A DNA stretch of 64,000 nucleotides from Quercus robur (Eukaryota; Streptophyta; Magnoliopsida; Fagales; Fagaceae): contig NC_065538.1 in the NCBI RefSeq assembly GCF_932294415.1, positions 11,972,330 through 12,036,329 on the forward strand. Reading direction: 5' to 3'. Of the stretch, positions 46,397 to 58,189 are shown piece after piece (position 1 is the stretch's first letter; the number at the start of each line of letters is the position of its first letter). The position numbers were made by a program, and so were the translations under genes. The notes under the pieces were generated by a model that saw nothing but the letters and a program-made list of their open reading frames with translations, ran no database searches and was not told the origin of the DNA.

Positions 46397-47546
46397 TCAT
46401 CTGTAAGTTTGGATTAACTTTACTTTTTTATTTTGATAACAAGTTTCCTTCTTTTTAGATGATTCAGAGGGTGCAGACATGGTGGAACTTGGATATTGAT
46501 AACAACTCTCATTGTGCCTTTGGCTGCCACTAGCAGGAGCAGGTTGCCCCCACGCTTCATCTTCCAACCCAAGCCATGTCATCTCTTCAGTTTCAGCCGG
46601 CTAAGGACAGCTAGTCACTCGGTCAGAACTTGCAACATTTTGTGATGGCAAGTTAGCATCCTTAGAATCATCACTATCTTCATCGTCATTGGAGCTTGAT
46701 GAAGCAAATCTAATGTTCTTGCCACGAAAATCCTTCCGTGCAGAGGAGAATGATTCGACACGCTGAGAAATAGAAGTAGCATCTACAGGTTTCTTTAAAA
46801 TAGCAGTCTGTGGGCTCATGGCTTTTTGGATAGCAGAAACATGCATCCCCAAGTTTTGAATTCGTATACAAAGTTCTTCCTTGCTTGCAACGGAACGCCT
46901 CTTAGCAATAAAATTCAAAAACTTATCAACTTGAATATTGTTAATATACTTATTCTTCTTCCTCTTCTTCTTCCCATCCAAAGACTCTTCAACTTCAACA
47001 CTCTCATTATTCTGACTCTTCTTCTTCTTCTTCCCATGTATATACTTCCAAAGGAAACAAAATACCTCCTCACCGGTTATTTTAAAAACTTCAGTGGCAT
47101 CAGCTTTGAGTGAAAAATAGTGCAAGACAAGTGGGTGTCGCAACAAAGGCCCCAATTCAAGCTTTTCGAAGTTATCTACGCCTTCATTCTTACAGATTGC
47201 TACTTCCAAATCATACAATGTAGTAACTCTTTGAACCCCAACAAAGCAATGGATAAATGCATTTATCTAATAAACCAAAACAACAACAACAACAAAACAA
47301 AGACTATTACACATAAAATTGAAGTAGAATCAATAGAGTAATAATAGTATAAACCAGTACCTTCCCTTCAGTGAGCATAAGGCGGTGAAGACTGGGGACC
47401 TCCTGCATGGGAAAGCCAAGAGAGGACCAAGAGTCGAGGTTGAGGATGAGCAGTGCATCCTGAGACACTTTCCATGCCGTCACACTCTCTCCGGCCGCAA
47501 TTATGTTGCGTCTAGCATTAGTGACAGCGCGGTCCACCTTCTCCAT
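46397..47546 (-). pseudogene. NO VEIN-like protein, 5' fragment with nonsense codon
   Basis: Exon 1 (47546-47361) starts MEKVDRAVTNARRNIIAAGE and ends at LMLTEGK with donor GTACTGG. Exon 2 starts at 47266 after TTATTAG with INAFIHCFVGVQRVTTLYDL. The phase agrees. The text resembles the N-terminal region of plant NO VEIN-type nuclear proteins as I remember them (auxin-linked patterning, very large, with an HSP90-like ATPase domain further on). Only about 350 codons are present and the ATPase region is absent. A TAG at 46601-46603 follows SDRVTSCP. The frame stays open beyond it to 46397 (EEMTWLGLEDEAWG), so a single base change created it. Lysine-rich stretches (GKKKKK, GKKKRKK) look expanded. 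An in-frame stop upstream (about 47711) supports the ATG used. Confidence 0.55.
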
Positions 47547-48458
47547 GATCGAGTAGTTGTTTTGTTTTGAAATGAAGAGTAGTTGTTGTTGTTGTTGAAA
47601 GAAAGTTAAGGAAATAGTTGTTGGAAGCCAAAATCTGAAATTTAAAGGCTGTAACGGTTGCGCTGCTGGAGGAGGCTGCTGTTGTTGTCGTTTTTGCTGC
47701 TGTGAAAACTAGCCGCCGCCGCCGCCGCCGCCGGAGAGGTGGAAGCCAGAAGGGTGTCTGTACATAGGTGGTATGTTGGGAAAGAACCAGAGTGAAGAAC
47801 GATTACACTATTGAGAGTGATGGAGAAAGTGTCTCCCTCCGGGTCAGCATCCTCTTTTGTGAGAGGCGAGCCAATAAAAATATTAGACCAACTCAGGAAG
47901 GTTCCTCGAAAAAAAAAAAAGACCATAAGAAAGGAAAATCAATTAAGGAATATATGTACCATCACGCATTCTTAAAGTCGATGGTTTTCTAGAAGTACAA
48001 GCAATTGTAAGGTTTGATGTAAAGTTGGAGTTAGAGTTTAAGTCTCTATAAAAAAGTTTTAATAAAGAGAAGATTAATCAAATATTTGAAAAAGTCTACA
48101 AACTCTCATTTGTTACAAAAAGAAATAAGAAAATTACAAGTATTTGACATTTTGACTTCACTATAATTAGTTTTCAATGGTTCACATTGATTAAAATCAA
48201 AACCAAAATTTTATTTCTGTTCTTACATTTTGAGGTTATTGTCAATTTGATATTTACATTTTGGTAGTAATCAATTTGGTCTGTAATGTTTTTAATTTGC
48301 AATAATTTGATCTCTACCATTAACTTATTAACAAAAATTGATTACAACTTAAAACTAACATGGACTGAATTGACTGCTGCTAAAATATTATAAGCAAATT
48401 GAATGTGATGAAAAACATAAGTACCAAAATCATATTTTAGCCTTGATATCAATTGGAA
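47547..48458. other. No gene; (CCG)n and A-tracts
   Basis: On the minus strand a Gln-codon-rich stretch precedes the NO VEIN-like ATG (47580-47700). A CCG repeat lies at 47713-47734. The rest (48150-48430) is AT-rich, with words of the long-TIR type seen at 32763 (CAATTTGATATTTACATTTTGG), probably another remnant. Confidence 0.35.
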
Positions 48459-49215
48459 GATGTTTGCCACTTTAGCATCTGTTAAGAAAACAAGAAAAGC
48501 AAAACCCACCTAAACCAATAAGCGTAAAATGCAAAAGCAAATTCAACAAACCAGCGCCGCCCTCTCCCCTCGCCCCCCCCCCCCCCCACCCCCCCCCAAA
48601 AAAAAAAAAAAAGAGGAGAAAGAAAGCAAAGCAAAGCACATGGAATGATTTTACTCTCTTTCCGAAAATTGCGGTTTCACTTTCACTTTCACATTATCAA
48701 CTTTCCTTTTACTTTTCTGGTCTACTGATTATCAACTTTAGTATTGGGCCGAAGACATTGTCTTTTGTCTTCAAATTGGGCCAATGCATGGATTTTGTTC
48801 CATCCATCGCCTCTGCTCTGCATATTAGCACCAGAAATGGGTTTGGTTCTTTTTGAAGCCCACATTAAAGAACAAAAAATTATGGAGCTCTAGACCAAAA
48901 TTAAAATCAACATGAATTTCGTTCCCTCTTTCAGCTCTCTCTGTGGAAAGTTATAAAATTTAATAATAAACATTGTTTTATTGCATTTAATTAATAATAC
49001 TAGTGGTTTCTAGTTAACTCAACTGATAAGGTCTCAGATGTTTGAATAAGAGATCTAGGGTTCAGTTCTCGCCTACACCAAAAACTGATTAGTGTCTTGA
49101 TCTGATGACAAAGAGTGCTCATCAGGAGCAAAAGACAAGGTTGAAACTCTCTCAAAATTTTTTTTTTTTATAGTACTAAAAATATATATATATATATTGT
49201 ACCCATTGTAATTGT
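48459..49215. repeat. Segmental duplication, copy 2
   Basis: Diverged partner of 23531-26950 in the same orientation. It lacks the MULE, SINE and solo LTR of copy 1 but has its own SINE at 49003. C- and A-homopolymers (48574-48612) occupy the position near the MULE site. Confidence 0.7.
49003..49169 (+). mobile_element. SINE, full length
   Basis: tRNA-derived promoter: A box-like TAGTTAACTCAACTGATAAG (about 49011), B box-like GGGTTCAGTTCTC (about 49058). It ends in a T-run (49159-49169). Flanking duplications are ATAATACTA (48994-49002) and ATAGTACTA (49170-49178), 8 of 9 identical. Copy 1 of the segmental duplication shows the empty site TTGATACTAAAAATT at 26225. Confidence 0.75.
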
Positions 49216-50849
49216 ACCAAACTTTATAAATTAGTGTTAGTTTTATTAAGTTTTTTAACATACATATTCATGCAATATCTTTTTTTTTTTTTTTTTTGGT
49301 AGAGTGTTCATGCAATACCTACTATATATGCAGCTTTTTCTTTTTCTTTTGTTTGCAATGTTTCACAAAATTTCCTTGGATATTTAGAAATAATGAGTAA
49401 ATTAAATAATCTCTTTTGTCATGTCCTCTGATACCCAACCTTCGGTTTGTTTATAAATTCAATTGGGCTAAAGTTTGGTCCATGCAATTGACCTATGGAA
49501 AACAAGGAATAGCGAAGTGGGATTTTATGTAAGATCTTTAGGAGTTCAGCACTAAGATTCTTGAATAGGGTTTGATATTAGGTGTCTAGTAGAGTTTGAT
49601 AATAAAAAGATTAAATATTGACCCCCTCCTCCTTGGACCAAATCTCAGTTATCACCCAATACATACATACATACATATATATATATTTTGAAGCTTGATT
49701 TTGGGGAAAGTTTGAATAAGATTTAAGGAACAGTAAACTTTAGGCAATTGCACCAATACCTAGGTTCCTTAATTAATTTAGCTCCAAGAAAAAAGGGTTC
49801 CTTAAGCCATTACATTTAGCAAGTAGAGGGCAATTTAACCCTCAAAGCGTAATAAACTGCTGGATATTTATTAAATATAAATTCCCTATCTATTTGAGTG
49901 ATTGCACAACGAAAGGCCATTATATAGGCTATTTTCAATTCTTCAAATAAAATCTTTTCCCTTCATTGCCAAAATCCCTAGTCATTCTTGAACTCTAATT
50001 ATTCTTTCTAAAACCTAAATTAAAAAAACTCTCCTAACCATAAGCCTGCAATGAGCATAGGTAGATAGATTCCTGTGTCCTACATAAAATCTACAAATCT
50101 GCTTACAAAAAGTTTTTCCCTTGTCCCTGTACCTTGGTCTTTCCACTTTCTTCACAGAGCAATTGTTTCTTCCATATATGGTCCACTAGTATAGGATTAG
50201 CAGAGACCTGCCTGTGAACTTCGTAGTGTACTGTGTGTGTGAAGCTTGCTAGTGAAATTCATAGGGCACCATGTTTGACAAGCTTCCCACGATCAAATGG
50301 CCATGTGAACTCACACCAAGGTTGGTATATGGTGGTGTTTTGATTGGTTTGACCTCACCTTCTATCAGCTAATATCAAGGACTTTGGGGTACTTCGCTCC
50401 CTCTTGTTTAATCAGCCATAAATGTTCCTAGGTCAACAGACCAAAATTCTTTAACCTTTCAAACTAAGACAAATGAGCTTAAGGGAGGGGTTTTCTATTT
50501 TGGATTAAAATCAAGTCTGATCCACCTACCATGTAAAGAGGGTTATTCACCTCCAGCCACTTTGGCATTAACTTAAAAGTTGGTATTCTCTTAGTTTTTT
50601 TATTTTTTATGGATGATTCATCACCTGCCTTTATGCTAACTCAGTAACTTCTTAGCATTAACTGAAATAAGGAATTGAAAAAAAAAAAAAAAAGAAAGAA
50701 AGAAAGAGACAGATTTCTCCTTATTGTAGAGCTTAACCCCATAAGAACTCCATGTAATACTAAGTTGCTTTACTGAATTTTTTAATGTTTTTAATCATCA
50801 TATAAGTAATCTATAACGTTTGGATGCTTGAATTAAACTTTTGGAACAA
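49216..50849. other. No gene seen
   Basis: AT-rich, with short microsatellites (CATA/TA near 49662-49687, GAAA near 50690). No coding sequence or element is recognised. Confidence 0.4.
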
Positions 50850-51465
50850 TCGGTAATTTAAATAGTATTAGAATAGGAGATCTTGAGTTTGATTCCTATT
50901 TTCACCCTATCTCCCATTTAAAATATTAAAAATCTCACGTATTGGACTCCACTTGTTAAGAGGGAGTTTAAACCCATATGTGAGGAAGAGTGTTAGAATT
51001 ATGTAGTTAAATAATTAAATTTACCATTCTCCAATAATTTAAACTTTTGAGAGAATCAGTAATTTAACATGAATAATATAATATTTATATTAATTTATCT
51101 TTAAACAATCTGCACTTTTGAAAGGTCGTATAAAATGTTAATTTTGTGTTTGTGGACCATAGCACGCTACAACTATGAGAGGGAGTTTAACCCCACATGT
51201 TGGGCTCCACTTAGCACGTGTTGGGCTCTACTTATTAAGGGGGAGTTTAAGCCCACATATGAGAAGGAGGGTTAAAATTATATACTTAAATGATTAAATT
51301 TACTATTATTCAATAGTTTAAGCTTTTGATAGAATCAGTAATTTAACATGAATAATATAATATTTAAATTAATTTATCTTTAAACAATCTGCACTTTTGA
51401 AAGGTCGTATAAAATGTTAATTTTGTGTTTGTGGACCATAGCACGCTACAACTATGAGGGTTTAA
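50850..51465 (+). mobile_element. TRIM-like LTR repeats, tandemly duplicated
   Basis: Three partial LTR-like pieces share AGAATCAGTAATTTAACA (about 50845 diverged, 51053, 51332). Between them lie a degenerate tRNA-Met primer site (GTATTAGAATAGGAG, about 50862), purine tracts (AGAGGGAGTTTAA and AAGGGGGAGTTTAA) and LTR starts of the type TGTTAGAATTATGTAG (about 50991). A 279-bp tandem duplication repeats CAGTAATTTAACATGAAT through GCACGCTACAACTATGAG (51057-51180 and 51336-51459). The LTRs are about 80-100 bp and non-coding, as in TRIM elements. Confidence 0.55.
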
Positions 51466-51619
51466 ACTTTACATACCTTATCTCATTCTAACTTCCAATA
51501 AACCTATAAGGTGTGCCCGATTATACAGGGAGCAACTTTGAGTTTATTCCAATTGGGTCGGGTCGAAGGTCTTGCCCCAGTTTGCAACTTGGATTCCACA
51601 AGCTGGACTTGGCTGTGGT

Positions 51620-52500
51620 TCACCCTCCTCAACTGTTTCATGTGGGAGTTGCTTAAGTTAGCTGGATATGAACAATGTGTTTGGACTCACTATGCCTAGG
51701 GGAATACCCTCCTCCACTGTTTCATGTGGGAGTTGCCTAAGTTAGCTGGACACAGGGGCGGAGCCATGTTATGCTTTGGGGGGGCCATGGCCCCCCCAGA
51801 ATATTTTGAAACCTCTATAATAGTAGGAAAAAAATGGTCTCACAGTTTTTCATTTAAGAGCTGGCCCCCCTATGAGAAAAACTTGGCCCCTCCTCCAATA
51901 CGTAGCCATAAAAATGCCCCACTCCAAATTCCTACTTTTTATCTTTTTGACTTTTCCTTTACTTCTCTAAGACATGTCAGCCATATACCACATTTTTTTT
52001 CTTGTGTGAGGCCATATCCCATAGCTATTCAAAGACATATGTTGTACTAGTGTAGGAATTATCATTAGAGAGTAGAGAAACTATGAGAGAGTAGAGAGAC
52101 TATGAGGGTATAGTATTAGACTATTAGTAGGAATGAAATTGATTTTGAATTTAGTTGGGATGAATGAAATTGATTTTGAATTTATTTTTGACCATATAGT
52201 CTAATTTGGTTGAATTTAACTGCTATTTATTTTATGGTTGCTTATAGTGACTTTATTATATTTAATTTCTATAAATATTATTTCTTGTAAATGTAGTCTA
52301 ATTTTGGTTAGATATAATGTTTTTTTCTAAAACTAACACAGGAAGACATGTATATATGTATATATGTCATACTTTGTATTTTTCTTGAATTACAATTCAA
52401 TATGATAATATTACCTCGGCCCCCCCAACCAAAAATTTCTGGCTACGCCCCTGGCTGGACATGAACAATGTGTTTGGACTCACTACGCTTAGGGGCACAT
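51620..52500. repeat. 81-bp tandem duplication split by a hAT element
   Basis: CTGTTTCATGTGGGAGTTGC, then TAAGTTAGCTGGA and GAACAATGTGTTTGGACTCA, is present at 51634-51690 and again at 51715-51752 continuing at 52454-52490. The first copy shows the second one's sequence before the hAT insertion. No coding assignment. 52500-52935 contains GC-moderate sequence I cannot identify. Confidence 0.65.
51753..52453. mobile_element. hAT-type non-autonomous element
   Basis: Ends CAGGGGCGGAGCCA and TGGCTACGCCCCTG are imperfect inverted repeats. Flanking GCTGGACA (51745-51752 and 52454-52461) is a perfect 8-bp duplication. A run of G then C near each end (GGGGGGGCC and GGCCCCCCC) extends the inverted repeats. 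701 bp, no transposase. Confidence 0.9.
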
Positions 52501-52940
52501 TAGAGTTATTGTGGTACTGGGTAAATGCGTAGTGTGTCTACTTGTTTGAGCAGATGAGGGGGAGTGAGGACTAAGGAGAAACCAAGGTTTCCCACTTGTA
52601 GAGCGGAGAGCAAGTCTAAACTGTGGACTTTGAGGAGGAAAACAACCAAAATGCTAAAAACCACTGGGCTTTGAAGAAGATTTTGGTGCCTGCTTAGTAC
52701 AAGTTATTTTTTCAACTTTTTGAAAATAGGCTGTTTGAAAGGCTGTACTTGGAAAAATGTAGCTTCAAAAAAGCTGTACTCTGAAAAAGTGTGGTTTCAA
52801 ATTGGGACAAGTGATTGTTTTCCATTGGGAAGAGAGTGAGAGAGAGAAAATGGGCTGTTTTAAAAATCAGTCAATTTTTATTTTTATTTGACCTGATAGC
52901 TTACCTCTACTTTGTTGCTTTTGTTCCTTTCTTAAACAGC

Positions 52941-53142
52941 ATGGAGGGCTATGCATGATCTAGATGGCATCCTGCTGAATGGGAAGAAAATAAAGATCAT
53001 TTGGGTGAATATTCTAGTCCATTTTATCCCTAATGCTGAAGTAATAAATCCCAAAGAAGTTCCAGTTTTTGCACTCGAACCTAGGCGGCAATTCGTTGCA
53101 TCAATCAACATGCAAGATATCTACAAAAAGGATTGCTATTGA
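52941..53142 (+). pseudogene. Possible RRM-like exon fragment
   Basis: After an acceptor-like CTTTCTTAAACAG (52928-52940) the frame reads WRAMHDLDGILLNGKKIKII, which resembles the end of an RNA-recognition motif (A..AM..LDG..L.GK.I.V). The rest to the stop at 53140-53142 is not recognised. No partner exon is found and the sequence runs straight into a CACTA terminus, so it is at best a stray fragment. Confidence 0.25.
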
Positions 53143-53990
53143 TGGCCAGAGTTCGTCGCAACAACACAAAAAGCCATTGCAGATTAGTATTGCCAACGGT
53201 AAAAGGCCGTCGGAAAAAGCCTTGTTGGTAATTCTATATTACCGACGAGACCATTGCTAATACTCATTTTCGACAGCACAACTCCGTCGTAAGTACTTGA
53301 TAATTGCTGTCGTAGATTCAACTTTATACGAGGAAGTTGGACGACCAAATACCTTTTGTGACGGCCTTCGGCCGTTGTTAATGCATAGTTTCGACAACAA
53401 AATGTCATCGTAGTTATTTCATTTGTCATCGACAATACAACTTTATATGAGGAAGTTGTACGACCAAACACTTTCTACGACGAACAAAGGCCATTGATAA
53501 TACCTTTTTTTGACGAATAAAAGCCATCGTAATTACTTGGTTTGTCGTCGACAATGTAACTTCATACGAGGAAGTCAAACGACCAAATACTTTCTACGAC
53601 AAACTAAGGCCATTTTTAATACCTTTTTTTGACGAATAAAAGCCGTCGTAACTTCTTGGTTTGTCGTAGACAATGTAACTTCATACGAGGAAGTCAAATG
53701 ACCAAATACTTTCTACGACAAACTAAGGCCGTTGTTAATTCCCTTGTTTTGACAAATAAAAGCTGTCATAAGTACTTGGTTTGTCGTCGAAAATAACTTT
53801 TGTGATGAACTATAGTTGTCGTTAATGTAGTTTTTCAATGACTAAAAGCCATCGTAAAATAATTGGTTTTTCGTCAACAATACATTATCAATGTGACCAT
53901 TTACCTTTTTCAATGAATTTTGACCTTTATTGAAACCTATTCACTACGTCAGTAATACATTATTTGCAACAAAATAACTCTGTCAATAAT
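53119..53990. repeat. CACTA terminus and subterminal repeat array
   Basis: A degenerate terminus (TATCTACAAAAAGG, about 53117) is followed by at least four units of about 119-120 bp, each with TACGAGGAAGT, GACCAAATACTTTCTACGAC, AAAAGCC(A/G)TCGTAA and TTTGTCGTCGACAAT. GAGGAAGT recurs near 53330, 53450, 53568 and 53687. Such arrays of GACG-containing repeats are typical CACTA subterminal regions, which bind transposase (family knowledge). The units decay toward 53990. Confidence 0.7.
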
Positions 53991-54249
53991 AAAAGAGAGA
54001 TCATTTCTAAGATTTTAATTGCGAGGAAACATAAATCTCCCAAAAGTTTTTCAATTCAAATAACAAGCACAAATCCATAATTGTCCAAATCTAGAAAGTG
54101 CATAATGCAATAAAAATATATTAAAACATCTATAAAATAGAATAAAAAATATTAATTAAAACGTCTACATGAAAGCTATAATATCCTTCACCAAACTTGA
54201 AAACATAAATATTGGAAGATCAATCATCATCTGAGTCAATATTCTCCTT

Positions 54250-56391
54250 CTAAAAGCCATCTGAGCCATCTTCCTCCTTAGAGTCATCTTCTGTGTTTTC
54301 GTCCACATTTTGATTTCCTTCTCCAGCATTGGTCCGTAATATTTTGATTAAACTAAATAAGTATACAAAAAAATTATTACTATGCAAATTATATTTACAA
54401 TACATAATAAAGATATTGAAACGTATTAATTTAACAACATCAACAACAATCCCCACAATGAATAACAATGGTATTATCAACATCAAAGAATACAAGATCC
54501 TTACTAACAATAACCTTGTAGTTCTCTTGTGAATGAGAACTTCAAAGAATAAATTTGCCACCAATAATCACATTAATAACATTTTCATAACAAACACTAC
54601 AAATCATGTACTTTGCATGGATAGGTAAAGATATACTAATTTAAATAACATTTTTTTAATCTAAATTTAGCGATCCAAATAATTGAAATCTATAATGAGC
54701 AACTTTACAACTTATTTCAACAACCTCAAGAAAATAGCAAAAAATATTAATGTTGATTATACTGAAAAATATATAAATATACTTGTGTAGTAGGTTCTTG
54801 CATAGAATTAAAGCCCATCTTTTTCAAAGCATTTGCTATCATATGAGGCATTTCCTCTTTCAATAGATTGATTTCTCCCTGCAATTCCATTTTCTTAGTA
54901 GAACTTTTATCCTCTGCTTCTTTAAAATGAAGCTCAAAATCCTCCTTTTCTTTTAAGCGATCCGCTTGACATTGCTTACTACACTGGCTAGATGAACTTG
55001 GGCCATATACATCTCTAGGCTTGACACCAGCACCCATGCCAAGCACATGACCACGAGTAGGAGGTCCAGTCACTTCAAAGAATATTTGACTATCATTAAC
55101 AATCTCACCCTGAGATGCAACCTCTGATTTCCTTGCATCCATTTTTTCCTAAAACAACATTTATTCCGTTATTAGATATATACAAACTTTAAACTCAAAA
55201 AGACATTTAAAAATAATAATAGTAATAATAATAACATACATATAATTTTTGTGCTTTTTCACTGGCAAAAGTAACACCATCCTTTTTCATTTGCATCGAC
55301 CTGAAACATTCGATTGGACTTGGTTCACATCCGTTCTTCTCCTCCTATGACCATTTTAAAAGGAAAATCATAAGATAAATCAATTCAATATATGAACTAA
55401 TGTTATAGAAATTTAACATGGCAATTTTATCATACCAATTCTTTTCTGCGCTTAGCCATTGGTACAAAACCTGTAGTCGCAATGATAGCTTGATTTTCTT
55501 TGCAATTTCTTTTGTTTCTATCACTCTTTTCCTGGTTACATGAAAAAAATACACAAAATGAGTTAATAATTAAACATTTGCTTCTAAGAAAGATTTAAGA
55601 AAAAAATATATTAAAAAAAACTATTAATAAAGTTCATTTTATAATCACCTGCCACTTGCGATTATTCCATTTGTTGCACATCTCTTTCCAAATAGTTGGA
55701 GTTACATCATCATGGGGATGCTTGTACCATTCATCTTGAGGAATTTTATTTTTTACACAGTGTTCTCTAAGGTGCCACATCCACTCAAGATAGCGTCATT
55801 TGACATACTCATCAAATACCTCCCTCTCAAGAACTAAGTCATCTGTCTCAAATTGTGCTTCTTTAGGGTATTCTAAAAAGTTGTCCATGGCCCAGCAATG
55901 TTTTGGTGGAACTTAATAGTAATCTCTTGGGGTATTTTCTTTTCTATGAATCTAATAAAATGAAAGAAACACAAAGCATGTAAAATATTACATATAAATG
56001 AAATGTAAGAACTAAAAAATAAAGGATTAAAGTAACCAAAAAATAGGGAAAAAAGACCTTCTATCATGTATCTCACACTTGCGGTTTTGACCTGGATAAA
56101 CACCCTTAGCCTTTCCTCGACCTCTTTTCTTTTGTTCAGTAGATCCTACCAATAATGGAATAAGTAAAAATAAATAAATAAGCTTTAAGCATAAAATTGG
56201 TATATTAGCATATAAACTTTAGGAAAATATTAAGTATTACCTTTGCTGCCCCCATTAATCACACTATTAGAAGAAACAAGTGCTTCATTAGTTGGAGACT
56301 CAGATGATGAAGGTGCAACTTGTGATTGACTACCACTATCACCTTTGTCTCTCGCTTGTTTTATAGCTCGCTTCTTACTTTTCTTTGCCAT
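54250..56391 (-). pseudogene. CACTA (En/Spm) second protein, Transposase_24-like
   Basis: Minus-strand exons in order: ATG 56391 MAKKSKKRAIKQARDKG to GGSK with a donor near 56241; KKRGRGKAKGVYPGQNRKCE (about 56137-56078); KKIPQEITIKFHQNIAGPW (about 55940-55880); WYKHPHDDVTPTIWKEMCNK (about 55730-55660); a basic segment (about 55530-55440); GCEPSPIECFRSMQMKKDGV (about 55333-55275); SQIFFEVTGPPTRGHVLGMG to a coiled coil (55142-54780); and an acidic tail (NVDENTEDDSKEEDG, about 54320-54250). This is the layout of the Transposase_24 family protein of plant CACTA elements. An in-frame stop near 55800 and uncertain junctions suggest decay. The catalytic TPase is not present in this copy. Confidence 0.65.
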
Positions 56392-58189
56392 TCACTTGTA
56401 ACGTAGTTAAAAAGAAAGCCACATCATTGATAAGTTGTAATTATTTAAAAGGCGTTTGGATAGGAATTATAATTCCTGCGTTTGCCTTTTTTTTTTCTTT
56501 TTTAAATCCAGTGCCTCTTGCACTGTTCATGGGACATGAACAGTGCAATTAGGCAAATGCACAGTGATTTCATTAATGAACAATAATCGAAAAATATTTT
56601 TTATTGTTTTCAGTTTTTAGTTTTCAACAAAATAAGCGGTATCCAAACACACTCAGTCAACAAAAACATAATTAAAACCAAGGACCACATATTAGAAATA
56701 TCAATATAAAGATAAAAAAAATTTGTGATAGATAAACTTATTATAAAAGTTAAAAACTAAAAAACTAACTTAACAACACCACCTCTGAATATATTGTAAG
56801 CTAACTAACATGAAAAGCTTAATCAAATTTTAGAGATCCACTAGTTTAATTAAATAATTATATACAAATAACATACACAGCTTCAACAAATTGCTAAAGT
56901 TTAGAGAAAAAAAAAATTTTGCTAAGGTTACTTTTTACGGTACACTTATATTATTATATATCTACAAGACAAATATTATTATTATAATACTATTATTATA
57001 GGGTCACAGCTTCAACACAACAAATACTTATATTATTGAAAAGTGCTTAACAAGATTCTAGTCTCCTTGCAGTTTTACAGACAAAGGAATAGTCAACGGT
57101 ACACTAATCAATATTATATTATTATATATCCACAACAAACAATAACCTTTCATTCAAATATATTTTTTTAATCAAAAAAAATTTCAGCCATTCATTCATT
57201 ATCTTTTTGGCTCAGCACCCAACCATCCACTATCACCATATATCTATTCTGTGGATTCATTTAACCAAAACGTGCAGTAGAACTTAAAATTGTACAAAAA
57301 ACTTAAGTGCAGACAAAGAGAGTGAGATAGAGTAAGTGATACTAATGGCTTAGCAAGACAATTGGATTCTGGCAACTATGGAGAACGATGGTGTAGAGAC
57401 AAGCAAAGATACTGATGGCGCAAGAGAGTAATAAGACAAAGTTGCGTTTTTTTTTTTAATTTTTTTTTAATGTTTCTATTTTTTGGTTTTTGTATTGGGA
57501 ATTAGGGATTTGTTGAGGAAGATAGATTTGGGCTTTTTTTTTTTGTTTTGTTTTGTAATTAGGGATATGTTTACTGGAAAGGAATTTCCTATATTTTTGG
57601 GTTTTTTAACTTTTTTTTTTTTTGGTTGGGAAGATGGGTTTGTTCCCATTGTTGTACCAACTTTATTTTATTTTTTGATTTTTTTTTCAACAAATTTATA
57701 AGGGTCAATTATAAAATTTTAAAGTATAAATTAAATTTTTTTTTTTGGATGATCTGAATTTTAAAATTTTTTGCTGCCAAATTCTAAATTTTGAGAGGGG
57801 TGGGGGTAGGAGGGAGGGGATGGCGGTAAAGAAAATTTTAATCTATGTTGCAATTTTATTCCATCTCAATTAGGAAGTTTCAAAAGTCAGGGAAATCTAA
57901 CCTCAATATTGTGTAGGTGGATTTTTTTGTACGAAAATATAACCTCAATATTTAAAAAATAAAAAAATAATTTTGTGTATTTTATTTGGCAAAACCACCC
58001 CAGGAAAAAAAACATTTTTCACTTGAAATCTCATTAACCAAAATTTTTTTAATTAATATTAAAAATGTTGTATACTAACTTGCTTTCAACTTTCCAAAAT
58101 TATCTTATTTTATAAATAAAATTTACTGATTTAAAAATTTTAATTAAATTTTTCTCAAAAAAAATTTAATTAAAGAGCATTTAAAATAT
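56392..58189. other. No gene; MITE-like hairpin and T-rich tracts
   Basis: 56450-56654 has inverse ends (GGCGTTTGGATAGG and TATCCAAACACAC) and a 13-bp-arm hairpin TTGCACTGTTCAT...ATGAACAGTGCAA (56516-56546), a probable MITE. 57440-57760 is T-rich. No coding sequence is recognised. Confidence 0.4.
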
